Below, piece after piece: positions 28,147-37,742 of a DNA stretch of 52,804 nucleotides. The position numbers and the translations under genes are program-made. Under the pieces are notes generated by a model, which was not told the origin of the DNA, searched no databases, and saw only the letters and a program-made list of their open reading frames with translations. The DNA is from Bacteroidales bacterium (GTDB taxonomy: Bacteria > Bacteroidota > Bacteroidia > Bacteroidales > Muribaculaceae): contig JAAVFS010000025.1 in assembly GCA_014800605.1 (NCBI GenBank), positions 1-52,804 of the forward strand, read 5' to 3'. Each line of letters starts with the position of its first letter. Within the stretch, counting starts at the first letter, position 1.

Positions 28147-29070
28147 ATGAAAAATGTTTTAAAGCTAAGCGACATTGAGTCGCTCAGCAATGTCTCTGAG
28201 GTGTTCAGCCACTCTCAACAGGATTATATCTTTTCCCACTATTTTTTTACTGATTCGCTCAGGAGGAAGGTCAATGAGGTAGTCAGTGTCAACGGTCTTT
28301 CTATCATTATGGTCATAAAGGGGCGGCTCCTGCTGTCGGTCAATACTGACAAGATTACTGTCGATCCCAATTCGCTCTTTATCCTCCGTCCTAATGACGT
28401 GCTGACGGTAGCCGACAATGACGCTGAGCCTGTCGAGATTTATACGCTTTTCCTCTCAACGCGATTCCTCAAGGGAATCAACTTTGACGTCAGCATCTTG
28501 CAGCCCTCGAGGTTCATCGGATCATCGCGCGTGCTTCACTTCAACCGCTCGCAGAAGAAGTTGCTGCTCAACTACCTCATGTTGCTGCACAACTGCGCTA
28601 TCTCCAATACCGGCGGTCCCAACCAGCTTGGCGTCATATCGCGCAGCATCGGCCGCAACCTGGTCGTATCGTTCCTCTACCAGATCGCCTACATCCGCGA
28701 GATGGAGATGACCGAGGACAGTTCGAGGCCCAGCCTCCCGACCCAGCGCACCCGCAAGCTCAACTATGTCCACGACTTCCTGAAGATCCTGGAGCAGTAT
28801 TACCGGCAGGAGCGTAACGTGGCTTTCTATGCCGACAAGCTCTGCATCTCTTCAAAGTATCTCTCGATGCTCGTGCGCGAAGCCACCGGCGAGTCGGCGG
28901 CCACCATCATTGATCGCTACGTCATCACTGAGGCCAAGAATATGCTCCGCTACTCGACAGACACGATACAGCAGATAGCCTACAAACTCAATTTCCCCAA
29001 CCAAAGTGCGTTCGGAAAATACTTCAAGCACATGACGGGACAGTCGCCGACTACATTCCGCGTCAGCTGA
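28147..29070 (+). CDS. AraC-family transcriptional regulator
   Basis: C-terminal HTH: VAFYADKLCISSKYLSMLVREATGESAATIIDRYVITEAKNMLRYSTDTIQQIAYKLNFPNQSAFGKYFKHMTGQSPTTFR. Confidence 0.94.
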   Translation: MKNVLKLSDIESLSNVSEVFSHSQQDYIFSHYFFTDSLRRKVNEVVSVNGLSIIMVIKGRLLLSVNTDKITVDPNSLFILRPNDVLTVADNDAEPVEIYTLFLSTRFLKGINFDVSILQPSRFIGSSRVLHFNRSQKKLLLNYLMLLHNCAISNTGGPNQLGVISRSIGRNLVVSFLYQIAYIREMEMTEDSSRPSLPTQRTRKLNYVHDFLKILEQYYRQERNVAFYADKLCISSKYLSMLVREATGESAATIIDRYVITEAKNMLRYSTDTIQQIAYKLNFPNQSAFGKYFKHMTGQSPTTFRVS

Positions 29071-29122
29071 ACTTTTTTAGGGTTCCGGTTGTATTGTAGG
29101 TATTAACCCTTAGTAGCATATT

Positions 29123-29509
29123 ATGAAGAAATTTCTTTTGGCTGCTGTTGTAGCTATCATATCTATTACCGCCTTTGCACAGGGCAACTCCGTCAAGGAG
29201 CTTAACGACAAAAATTTTCAGGAACTGCTTGGCGACCCCAATGGTCCTGTTGTGATTGACTTCTCGGCATCTTGGTGTGGCCCCTGCAAGACTTTTGCTC
29301 CCGTTTTCCATCAGGTTGCTGATGAGATGAGCGGCAAGGCTGAGTTTTTCAAGGTCGATGTCGACGAGTCACCCCAGCTTGCATCCGCGATGAGGATTCA
29401 GGCTGTGCCGACTATCATCCTGATCAATCCGGGCACCGAGAAGATCGACATCATTCAGGGAGTCGTCGGCAAGGATGAATTTGTCAAGCGAGTGAAAGCA
29501 ATTTTGTAA
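29123..29509 (+). CDS. Exported thioredoxin-fold protein
   Basis: Signal-like N-terminus MKKFLLAAVVAIISITAFA; VVIDFSASWCGPCKTFAPVF; cis-Pro AVPTIILI. Confidence 0.93.
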   Translation: MKKFLLAAVVAIISITAFAQGNSVKELNDKNFQELLGDPNGPVVIDFSASWCGPCKTFAPVFHQVADEMSGKAEFFKVDVDESPQLASAMRIQAVPTIILINPGTEKIDIIQGVVGKDEFVKRVKAIL

Positions 29510-29533
29510 GAACAACAAAATTCAATATCTTTG
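29503..29533 (+). promoter_or_regulatory. Consensus promoter overlapping thioredoxin stop codon
   Basis: TTTG (29503-29506)-N19-TATCTTTG (29526-29533). Confidence 0.65.
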
Positions 29534-29590
29534 AGAGTCTGTTTTTCCTGAATTAGGGGAGGATAGACTCTCAATTTTTTAATCTCAGGG
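29531..29590 (+). terminator. Intrinsic terminator after thioredoxin gene
   Basis: ttgagagtct (29531-29540) ... agactctcaa (29575-29584) then tttttt. Confidence 0.8.
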
Positions 29591-29683
29591 CGTTAAAATT
29601 GGCTCAACGGGCTTTGTGCCAGTTTCTTATAGTCTGATTTTATGTTTTAAATTTTTGACCAATTAGATTATTCACGTTTTCCG

Positions 29684-30913
29684 ATGGTATTAAATTACAT
29701 TTGGGTCGGCTTTTTTGTCGTCGCATTCCTCTTTGCAGTGGTAAGAACGATGGGTGGCGACCTATCCGTCTGGAGCTCGATCATGGAGTCGTCGTTTTCG
29801 TCGGCTGCCAACGCCTTTGAGATTTCGCTTTACCTCACAGGCGTCCTCTCACTTTGGCTCGGATTGATGAAGATAGGGGAGAGGGGAGGAGTGATACAGG
29901 CTCTCGGCCGGCTGGTCAGTCCGCTCTTCGTCCGTCTCTTTCCCGGCGTACCCAAGGGACACCCTGCCATGGGATCGATGTTTATGAATATGAGCGCCAA
30001 CATGCTTGGCCTGGACAATGCTGCCACTCCTCTCGGCCTGAAGGCGATGAATGAGCTTCAGGAACTCAATAAGGAGAAGGACCGCGCCACAGATGCCATG
30101 ATTATGTTCCTAATACTCAATGCGTCAGGTCTCTGCCTGATACCGATCAGTATCATGATGTATCGCGCGCAAGCCGGAGCCGCCAATCCTACTGATGTCT
30201 TTCTCCCAATTCTCGTGGCTACGTTTATTGCCACCTTTGTCGGCATCGTCTCGCTATGTATCAGGCAGAAAATCAGGCTTTCAGATCCCGTCCTCATAGG
30301 ATGGCTTACAGGTATGGCAGCCTTTGTCGGCGGGATTGTCTGGTTCTTCTCCTCGCTCTCCCAGGAGGCAGTGCAGATATGGAGTGGGTTCATAGCCAAC
30401 TTCTTACTCTTCGGTATCATCATCGTATTCTTAGTTGCAGGCCTGCGCAAACGGATCAACCTTTACGATACATTCATAGAGGGGGCCAAGGAGGGATTCA
30501 CGACCGCTGTCAAGATTATACCCTACCTTGTGGCAATTCTTGTCGCAATAGGTATGTTTCGTGCCTCTGGAGCAATGGATTATATCACGATGGGCATTGT
30601 AGCGCTTTTCTCCGCTCTCGGCATAGATACCGACTGGGCCGAGGCGCTCCCTACCGCGCTTATGAAGCCCATGAGCGGCAGCGGTTCACGTGGCATGATG
30701 ATCGATCTGATGAATATCTATGGCCCGGATTCGTTCGTAGCCCGCGTGTCAGCTTCGATACAGGGAAGTACGGATACAATGTTCTATGTCTTAGCTGTTT
30801 ATTTCGGTAGTGTTGGCGTTACCCGTACACGCTATGCCGTCAGCTATGCCCTGCTGGCCGACATCGTGGGCTCCATTTCGGGAGTCGTTGCGGCCTATAT
30901 ATTTTTCAGATGA
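29684..30913 (+). CDS. Nucleoside-recognition (Gate) domain membrane protein, SpmA-SpmB-like fusion
   Basis: GLMKIGERGGVIQALGRLVSPLFVRLFPGVPKGHPAMGSMFMNMSANMLGLDNAATPLGLKAM; second half TAVKIIPYLVAILVAIGMFRASGAMD...LPTALMKPMSGSGSRGM. Confidence 0.88.
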   Translation: MVLNYIWVGFFVVAFLFAVVRTMGGDLSVWSSIMESSFSSAANAFEISLYLTGVLSLWLGLMKIGERGGVIQALGRLVSPLFVRLFPGVPKGHPAMGSMFMNMSANMLGLDNAATPLGLKAMNELQELNKEKDRATDAMIMFLILNASGLCLIPISIMMYRAQAGAANPTDVFLPILVATFIATFVGIVSLCIRQKIRLSDPVLIGWLTGMAAFVGGIVWFFSSLSQEAVQIWSGFIANFLLFGIIIVFLVAGLRKRINLYDTFIEGAKEGFTTAVKIIPYLVAILVAIGMFRASGAMDYITMGIVALFSALGIDTDWAEALPTALMKPMSGSGSRGMMIDLMNIYGPDSFVARVSASIQGSTDTMFYVLAVYFGSVGVTRTRYAVSYALLADIVGSISGVVAAYIFFR

Positions 30914-30948
30914 TTGTGTTGATTATAAAAAATTAGTAACTTTGCTTT

Positions 30949-31377
30949 GTGAAGAATGTCATACAATGGCTCTCTGACGGAGTCGAAATGCCGGCTCTCA
31001 ATCTCCATCAGATGGAATCATGGATTGAGGCTGTAGCCCGCTCTCATGCAAGGACAGTGGGTGAGTTGACATATATCTTTTGCGATGACCCTAAAATATT
31101 GGAAGTCAATCGTCAATACCTCAATCACGACTATTTTACCGATATAATCACGTTTGATTACACCCGTGGTTCGCGTCTGCGTGGGGATATGTTTATATCG
31201 CTCGATACCGTGGCTACCAATGCCGAGCTCGTCGAAGCAGACTACGACACGGAGTTGCGTCGCGTGATCATACATGGAGTGCTCCACCTTTGTGGGATCA
31301 ATGACAAAGGGCCTGGCGAGCGGGAAATTATGGAGATGCACGAAAATGTCGCTTTACAACTGCTTAATACACTGTAA
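30949..31377 (+). CDS. ybeY: Endoribonuclease YbeY (rRNA maturation)
   Basis: GTG start; ILEVNRQYLNHDYFTDIITFDY; metal motif HGVLHLCGINDKGPGE. Confidence 0.94.
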   Translation: MKNVIQWLSDGVEMPALNLHQMESWIEAVARSHARTVGELTYIFCDDPKILEVNRQYLNHDYFTDIITFDYTRGSRLRGDMFISLDTVATNAELVEADYDTELRRVIIHGVLHLCGINDKGPGEREIMEMHENVALQLLNTL

Positions 31378-31386
31378 ATTACGCTT

Positions 31387-33264
31387 ATGCGTTATGATTT
31401 CGATGTTATAGTCATTGGTGCCGGTCATGCCGGTTGCGAGGCTGCGAGTGCCGCAGCCCGACTTGGCGCGTCGACACTTCTCATCACCCACGATCTCGAC
31501 AAAATTGCCCAGATGAGTTGTAATCCTGCCGTTGGCGGTATTGCCAAGGGGCAGATTGTCAGAGAGATAGATGCACTCGGCGGCATGATGGGTATCGTCA
31601 CTGACCGAGCCACCATTCAATTCAGGATGCTCAATAGCTCCAAGGGCCCCGCAATGTGGAGCCCCCGCGCTCAATGCGACCGCATGAAATTCTCGGCCGA
31701 ATGGCGTCGGATTCTTGAGAATACTCCTAACCTATCGCTTTGGCAAGACTCTGTCAATGAGCTTATTGTGGAGGATTCTAAGGTAAAAGGTGTAGTCACG
31801 GGTCTCGGTCTTCGCTTTATGGCCAAGAGTGTAGTGCTCACCGCCGGAACATTCCTTAACGGCTTGATGCACTTTGGCCGCACGCAGCTCCCCGGCGGTC
31901 GAATCTCCGAGGTAGCTTCTTATGGTTTGACTGAACAGCTTAAGGAGCTCGGATTTGTAGCCGACAGAATGAAGACCGGTACACCGGTCAGGGTAGACGG
32001 CCGCTCCGTAAAGTGGGAACTGACTGTACGTCAGGATGGTGACTCCAATGAACATCATTTCTCCTATCTCCCTGAAGTCAAAACAACACTGAAGCAGTTG
32101 CCCTGCCAGATCGTATATACTAATGAGGAGACACACGAAGTTCTCCGACAGGGACTGCCTGATTCACCGCTCTATAATGGCCAGATTAAGAGCATAGGTC
32201 CTCGCTACTGCCCAAGTATTGAGACCAAGATTGTGACTTTTGCCGACAAGACTTCACATCAGCTCTTCCTCGAGCCTGAGGGAACCGATACGCAGGTCTA
32301 CTACCTTAACGGATTCTCATCATCGCTCCCTATCGGCATACAGATTCGCGCTCTGCAGACCATTCCTGCATTTGCCGATATACAGATTTTCCGCCCTGGC
32401 TACGCGATCGAATATGATTTCTTTGATCCCACGCAACTCAAGCATACACTCGAGACCAAACTTATTTCAGGCCTATATTTTGCAGGCCAAATCAATGGTA
32501 CGACAGGATACGAGGAGGCGGCCGGGCAGGGGCTTGTAGCCGGAGCGAATGCTGCAAAATCGGCGCTTGGACAGGAGCAGTTTACCCTCTCGCGTGACAT
32601 GGCCTATATCGGCGTGCTGATCGATGACCTTGTAATCAAAGGTGTCGACGAGCCTTATCGCATGTTTACATCGAGGGCTGAATATCGCATATTGCTCCGT
32701 CAGGATGATGCCGATATGCGTCTTACACCGCTTGGATATAGCCTCGGATTGGTCGATGAGGAACGCTATAAACTTCTCCAGACAAAGAAGCATTTGCGTG
32801 ACGAACTGATCGAATTTGCGAGCCACTTCAAGGTGCGCGCTGATAAGATTAATGTGTATCTAAGTGGGGTAGGGAGCTCTCCGCTCAGTGATGGCATCAG
32901 ACTTCGTGACCTCATACTCCGTCCCGAGTTGACAATCTCCGGACTTGCTACCGCCATTCGACCCTTGGCTGAGTCAATCGAAAGTATCCCTGCCGAGCTT
33001 CGTGACGAAGTGGTCGAAGCGGCTCAGATTCTCATAAAGTATAGCGGCTATATTGACCGCGAGCGTCTGATAGCCGACAAAATCAAGCGCCTTGAGTCGG
33101 TGGTGATACAAGGTAAATTCGACTATGCTTCGCTAAAGGGACTGTCGACCGAGGCTCGTCAGAAATTGATCAAGATTAATCCTCGCACAATCGCTGAGGC
33201 TTCACGTATCCCCGGCGTTTCGCCAAGCGATATAAATGTACTACTACTCCTGAGTGGTAGATAA
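31387..33264 (+). CDS. mnmG: tRNA uridine-5-carboxymethylaminomethyl synthesis enzyme
   Basis: YDFDVIVIGAGHAGCEAASAAARLGASTLLIT; SCNPAVGGIAKGQIVREIDALGGMMG; GPAMWSPRAQCDR. Confidence 0.98.
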   Translation: MRYDFDVIVIGAGHAGCEAASAAARLGASTLLITHDLDKIAQMSCNPAVGGIAKGQIVREIDALGGMMGIVTDRATIQFRMLNSSKGPAMWSPRAQCDRMKFSAEWRRILENTPNLSLWQDSVNELIVEDSKVKGVVTGLGLRFMAKSVVLTAGTFLNGLMHFGRTQLPGGRISEVASYGLTEQLKELGFVADRMKTGTPVRVDGRSVKWELTVRQDGDSNEHHFSYLPEVKTTLKQLPCQIVYTNEETHEVLRQGLPDSPLYNGQIKSIGPRYCPSIETKIVTFADKTSHQLFLEPEGTDTQVYYLNGFSSSLPIGIQIRALQTIPAFADIQIFRPGYAIEYDFFDPTQLKHTLETKLISGLYFAGQINGTTGYEEAAGQGLVAGANAAKSALGQEQFTLSRDMAYIGVLIDDLVIKGVDEPYRMFTSRAEYRILLRQDDADMRLTPLGYSLGLVDEERYKLLQTKKHLRDELIEFASHFKVRADKINVYLSGVGSSPLSDGIRLRDLILRPELTISGLATAIRPLAESIESIPAELRDEVVEAAQILIKYSGYIDRERLIADKIKRLESVVIQGKFDYASLKGLSTEARQKLIKINPRTIAEASRIPGVSPSDINVLLLLSGR

Positions 33265-33265
33265 G

Positions 33266-33281
33266 TGTTTCACGTGGAACG
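33266..33281. promoter_or_regulatory. parS-like centromere site (candidate)
   Basis: TGTTTCACGTGGAACG, 14/16 match to the parS consensus TGTTTCACGTGAAACA; starts 1 nt after the mnmG stop. Confidence 0.65.
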
Positions 33282-33322
33282 TAAATAAAATTCAAAATAT
33301 CAACCTATTAAACCATTTAGTT

Positions 33323-33841
33323 ATGGAATATATCAAATCACGAGTTCGCGATGTGGTCGACTTCCCCAAGAAGGGAATCGTCTTTAAGGACCTTACTACA
33401 GTCTTCAAGGATGCGCGTGCTCTCCACATCATCGGATGGGATCTCTCTCAGCTCTATCGCGACAAGGGCATTACCAAGGTGGTAGGCATCGAGTCACGCG
33501 GATTTATCGGCGGCTCTATCCTCGCTTTCGAGCTTGGCGCAGGTTTTGTCCCAGTGCGTAAGCCCGGCAAGCTCCCTGCTGATACCCTCAAGGCTTCCTA
33601 CGACAAGGAATATGGCAAAGACACCATCGAGATACACCGCGATGCTATCACCGAGAATGATATCGTAGTGCTGCACGATGATGTGCTCGCTACCGGTGGC
33701 ACAATGGCCGCTGCCTACGAGCTCGTAAAACGCATGAATCCTAAAAAGATCTACATCAACTTTATCATCGAGCTCTCTGCCCTCAATGGCCGCGCAGTTC
33801 TCCCCGCCGAGGCTGAGGTAACCTCTCTTATTAAATATTAA
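33323..33841 (+). CDS. apt: Adenine phosphoribosyltransferase
   Basis: MEYIKSRVRDVVDFPKKGIVFKDLTTVF...; PRPP motif IVVLHDDVLATGGTMAAA. Start at 33323 preferred over 33254. Confidence 0.96.
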   Translation: MEYIKSRVRDVVDFPKKGIVFKDLTTVFKDARALHIIGWDLSQLYRDKGITKVVGIESRGFIGGSILAFELGAGFVPVRKPGKLPADTLKASYDKEYGKDTIEIHRDAITENDIVVLHDDVLATGGTMAAAYELVKRMNPKKIYINFIIELSALNGRAVLPAEAEVTSLIKY

Positions 33842-34021
33842 GTGACCTTACTCCGGTGTCAACTAAGGGTGGGTGCGGGGTCTGATACCTCCTCCCTCAT
33901 GTCAACCGGAATACAGAGCGGTCTGTAAAAGCGGGGTGGGGTAGATAGCTCACTCCCGACAGCAAAACTCCAACCCTCATCGGACCGACCTCACACGCGG
34001 TCGTCCATGATCTGATTCTCT

Positions 34022-35878
34022 ATGGCAAAGCACGATAAAAACAAGTCGCAGCAACTGCGCGACAAAATAGCAATTCTACCTGATACCCCCGGCGTCTATA
34101 TGTATTTTGATGCCGAGGGTACGGTTATTTATGTAGGTAAGGCGAAAAACCTCAAGCGCCGCGTCTCCTCCTACTTCAATCGCACCCATGATGTGCTCCG
34201 AACGAATCTCCTCGTCCGAGCCATCGCTGATATGAAATATATCGTAGTGCCGACTGAGCAGGACGCGCTCAATCTCGAGAATTCGATGATCAAGGAGTAT
34301 AAGCCCCGTTATAATGTGCTGCTCAAGGACGACAAGTCTTACCCCTGGATTTGTGTCACCAAGGAGATGTATCCGCGCGTGTTTATGACACGCAACCGGA
34401 TCAAGGACGGTTCAAAATATTTTGGTCCCTACACCGAGGCCGGCGCTGCCCGCGCTGTGCTCGACCTCATCCACAAGCTGTATCCGATCCGCACCTGCCG
34501 ACTGGGTATCACCCCCGAATTTCTTGCCAAAAAGAAGGGGAAAGTCTGCCTCGAATATCACATAAAGCGGTGCAAGGGGTGCTGTGTCGATGCCATTTCT
34601 GCCGAGCAATATCAGGGATATATCGAGCGTGTCAAGCAGATACTCCGCGGCGAGACCGGCGAACTGATGGAATATCTGCGAATCGAGATGGAGCATTTCG
34701 CCTCGCTGCTCCGCTTTGAGGAGGCGCAGGAGCTCAAGGAGCAATATCAGCTCGTCGAGCGCTATCGGGCCAAGAGCGTCATCGTCAGCCAGACTATCGA
34801 CGATGTCGATGTGTTCGGTATCGACGATGACAAGGATGACGTCTACGTCAACTATATGCACCTGCGCCGCGGAGCGATAGTCAGGAGCGTCACCCTCCGC
34901 TATAAGCGCCGACTTGACGAGTCGCAGGCCGAGATGCTCGCCTATGCCATGGAGGAGATCCGTACTACCTTGGGTGTCGAATATGACGAGGTGGTGACCG
35001 CTGTAGCTCCCGACGTCGATATGCCCGGCGTGACCTTCACCATCCCCCAGCGTGGCGACAAGGCAAAGCTGCTCGAGGTCTCTCAGCGCAATGCCCGCCA
35101 GGCAAAGCTCGATGCGCTCAAGCAGATGGAACGCCAGAATCCCGAGGAGCGACTCGAGCGCACCCTCAAGCGGATGCAGCAGGACTTCCATCTCTCGGAG
35201 TTGCCCCGACATATCGAGTGCTTCGACAACTCCAACATCCAGGGCACAAATCCCGTCGCCTCGTGCGTCGTGTTCAAAAACGCACGCCCCTCCAAGCGCG
35301 ACTATCGCCACTTTAATATCAAGACCGTCGAGGGCCCTGACGACTTCGCCTCTATGAAGGAGGTGCTGACCCGCCGCTACACCCGCCTGATGGACGAGGG
35401 CGAATCACTCCCGCAGCTCATCGTCGTCGACGGTGGCAAAGGCCAGCTCAGCGCGGCTGTCGAGGCTCTCGAAGCGATCGGCCTGCGTGGCAAGATAGCC
35501 ATCGTAGGCATCGCCAAGCGACTCGAAGAGATCTATTTCCCGGGTGACTCCGCACCCCTCTATATCGACAAGAATTCCGAGTCGCTGCGAGTCGTCCAGC
35601 ACCTCCGCGACGAGGCTCACCGCTTCGGTATCACCCACCACCGCGACCGCCGCAGCAAGTCGCAAGTCGTCAGCGAGCTCGACTCCATCAAGGGGGTCGG
35701 CGAAGTCACAAAGACAGCTCTGCTCAAGCATTTCAAGAGCGTCAAGCGCATCCGTGAGGCTACTGTCGACGCCATTGCCGAGATCATCGGTCCGGCCAAA
35801 GCGCGTATAGTCGCTGATGCCCTGCGCAAGCCGCTGCTCCAGACCTCTGACGACAGCTCTCCGAGCGACCTTGACTGA
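34022..35878 (+). CDS. uvrC: UvrABC system protein C
   Basis: GIY-YIG: LPDTPGVYMYFDAEGTVIYVGKAKNLKRRVSSYF; C-terminal RNase H-like domain and HhH. Confidence 0.98.
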   Translation: MAKHDKNKSQQLRDKIAILPDTPGVYMYFDAEGTVIYVGKAKNLKRRVSSYFNRTHDVLRTNLLVRAIADMKYIVVPTEQDALNLENSMIKEYKPRYNVLLKDDKSYPWICVTKEMYPRVFMTRNRIKDGSKYFGPYTEAGAARAVLDLIHKLYPIRTCRLGITPEFLAKKKGKVCLEYHIKRCKGCCVDAISAEQYQGYIERVKQILRGETGELMEYLRIEMEHFASLLRFEEAQELKEQYQLVERYRAKSVIVSQTIDDVDVFGIDDDKDDVYVNYMHLRRGAIVRSVTLRYKRRLDESQAEMLAYAMEEIRTTLGVEYDEVVTAVAPDVDMPGVTFTIPQRGDKAKLLEVSQRNARQAKLDALKQMERQNPEERLERTLKRMQQDFHLSELPRHIECFDNSNIQGTNPVASCVVFKNARPSKRDYRHFNIKTVEGPDDFASMKEVLTRRYTRLMDEGESLPQLIVVDGGKGQLSAAVEALEAIGLRGKIAIVGIAKRLEEIYFPGDSAPLYIDKNSESLRVVQHLRDEAHRFGITHHRDRRSKSQVVSELDSIKGVGEVTKTALLKHFKSVKRIREATVDAIAEIIGPAKARIVADALRKPLLQTSDDSSPSDLD

Positions 35879-36045
35879 TGTCCTTTATAACTATCTGATA
35901 ATCAGCTTGTCTGATGGTTCCCGAAAGCTGGATTACGAGATCCATATCCCTGGTTGTCAACCCGTTATTTGCTAAGAAACGTCTCTCTGTCGGCGACTAT
36001 CCCATTTTTTTTGCAACCTTGCAATGTTTTGACTATTTTTGTTGC

Positions 36046-37710
36046 ATGAACTTTTTGAAGATATTTTCCGATAGTTTTCAGGACAACTGGGACTTCCCCG
36101 CTGTGACCGACATCGCTTCTGGGCTTACCCTCGACTACGGGGTGCTTGCCTCGCGTATGGCGCGAATGCATACACTCATGACCGAGCTCGGTGTGCATCC
36201 CGGAGCTAAAGTGGCCATCTATGGAGACAACAGCATCGACTGGGCCACGACCTATATGGCCATCGTCACCTCGGGCCGCACTGCCGTAGTGCTCCCCCCA
36301 TTCTATACGCTTGACGAAGTGATCTCCTTTGCCGGCATGGTCGAGAGCGAATATATCTTCATCGACCCCGCTCTCTGGCAGCCCGGCGCCGACTTCGAGA
36401 CAGCGCCGACCATCAAGCTTGCCCTCTCGCTCGACGGCACGACCCTCCTCTATGAGGGACTCGGTTCGCCCGAGGGGGTCAAGCACAAAATCGCGCGCCT
36501 CGACTTCTCATTCGTCGATCGCTACCCACACGGATTCCAGCCTCAGAACGCCGTCGCTCCCAACCTCCCCGCGGAGTCGATCGTGTCCATCTTCTTCACC
36601 GCCGGGACGACCGGCACGCCGAAGGCAGTCATGCTCAGTGCCGACAGCCTTGAAGCCAATATCATCTACGGCATGAAAAATGGCTTCCATCCGCGACGCA
36701 CCAACACGCTCGTCACCGTCTCGTTCGGCAATATCTGGGGATGCGTCTTCGACCTGATGACCTCCCTCGCATCCGGAGCTCATGTCTTCGTGACCCCCTA
36801 CAACATCCCCACCCACGAAGTCATCGAAGCGCTCAAAGTAGCGCGTCCACATAAGATTATCATCTCGCCACGCCTCGTCCACTCCTTCATCCACCGTGCG
36901 ACCCGGCGAGTCGACAAATCCCCCTTAGGCAAGCTCCTGAAGCAGACGACCCTCTTCAACCCCCTCTATCAGCTCCTGCTAAAACACAAATTTCGCGACC
37001 TGCTCGGAGGCAAATGCGTCGAAGTCATCATCTGCAGCGACGCCATGTCGCCCCATCTGGAGTGGACACTCCGTCGCGCCAAGGTCAACTTCACCTCCGT
37101 CTATGGTCTGACCGAGTGCGGAGGCATAGTCTCCTACACCCCCGCCGCCACATGGCGCCCCGGCACAGTGGGCCGCATAGCCTCCGCTCTGATGGAAGCG
37201 CGCGTCGTGCCCGTTGACATCCCCGGCCTGACCCCCGGCGCCGGCGAGCTCCAGATCCACGGCATGACAGTCATGAAAGGCTACTTCGGCGAGGACGAAC
37301 TGACACGCCAGGTAGTCAGCGACGACGGCTGGCTATCGACCGGCGACATCGCCGTCATCTCGGCCAAGGGGGTCATCTCCATCCTCGGCCGCATCGACTC
37401 CATCATCCCCACCGATCAGGGCCCCGTCTTCCCCGAGAGGCTCGAGCTCATGCTTATCACCCAGAAGGGAATCCGGAGCGCCATCGTCGTAGACCGCGAC
37501 GGAGTCATGACAGCCATCATCGAGCCCGACTACGACTACTTCAAGCGCCACGATATCTCCCGCGACGATACCACCCACATCGTGGCCCATGCAGTCAACG
37601 AGGTCAACCGACTGACCAGCCTGCGTGAGCGCATCGTCGACTTCGAGGTGTCAGAGGAGCCCCTGCTTCTGACAGCCAAGGGCACCGTCCGCCGCTACGA
37701 ATATTTCTAA
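36046..37710 (+). CDS. AMP-dependent synthetase/ligase (long-chain acyl-CoA synthetase-like)
   Basis: Start MNFLKIFSDSFQDNWDFPAVTD preferred; SIFFTAGTTGTPKAVMLS; YGLTECGGIVS; GWLSTGDIAVI. Confidence 0.92.
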   Translation: MNFLKIFSDSFQDNWDFPAVTDIASGLTLDYGVLASRMARMHTLMTELGVHPGAKVAIYGDNSIDWATTYMAIVTSGRTAVVLPPFYTLDEVISFAGMVESEYIFIDPALWQPGADFETAPTIKLALSLDGTTLLYEGLGSPEGVKHKIARLDFSFVDRYPHGFQPQNAVAPNLPAESIVSIFFTAGTTGTPKAVMLSADSLEANIIYGMKNGFHPRRTNTLVTVSFGNIWGCVFDLMTSLASGAHVFVTPYNIPTHEVIEALKVARPHKIIISPRLVHSFIHRATRRVDKSPLGKLLKQTTLFNPLYQLLLKHKFRDLLGGKCVEVIICSDAMSPHLEWTLRRAKVNFTSVYGLTECGGIVSYTPAATWRPGTVGRIASALMEARVVPVDIPGLTPGAGELQIHGMTVMKGYFGEDELTRQVVSDDGWLSTGDIAVISAKGVISILGRIDSIIPTDQGPVFPERLELMLITQKGIRSAIVVDRDGVMTAIIEPDYDYFKRHDISRDDTTHIVAHAVNEVNRLTSLRERIVDFEVSEEPLLLTAKGTVRRYEYF

Positions 37711-37742
37711 TCAATCATATCATATTTATACCATACTTACCG

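Noticed and set aside
29684-30913. Spore-maturation-like protein as evidence of sporulation
   Set aside because: SpmA/SpmB-like Gate-domain fusions are common in non-sporulating Bacteroidales; no other sporulation genes seen.
33842-34021. 180-nt intergenic region between apt and uvrC as a possible ncRNA/riboswitch
   Set aside because: Only weak inverted repeats and no clear terminator or promoter; insufficient support without covariation data.
34412-35311. 299-aa minus-strand ORF opposite uvrC
   Set aside because: Antisense shadow ORF; uvrC is certain.
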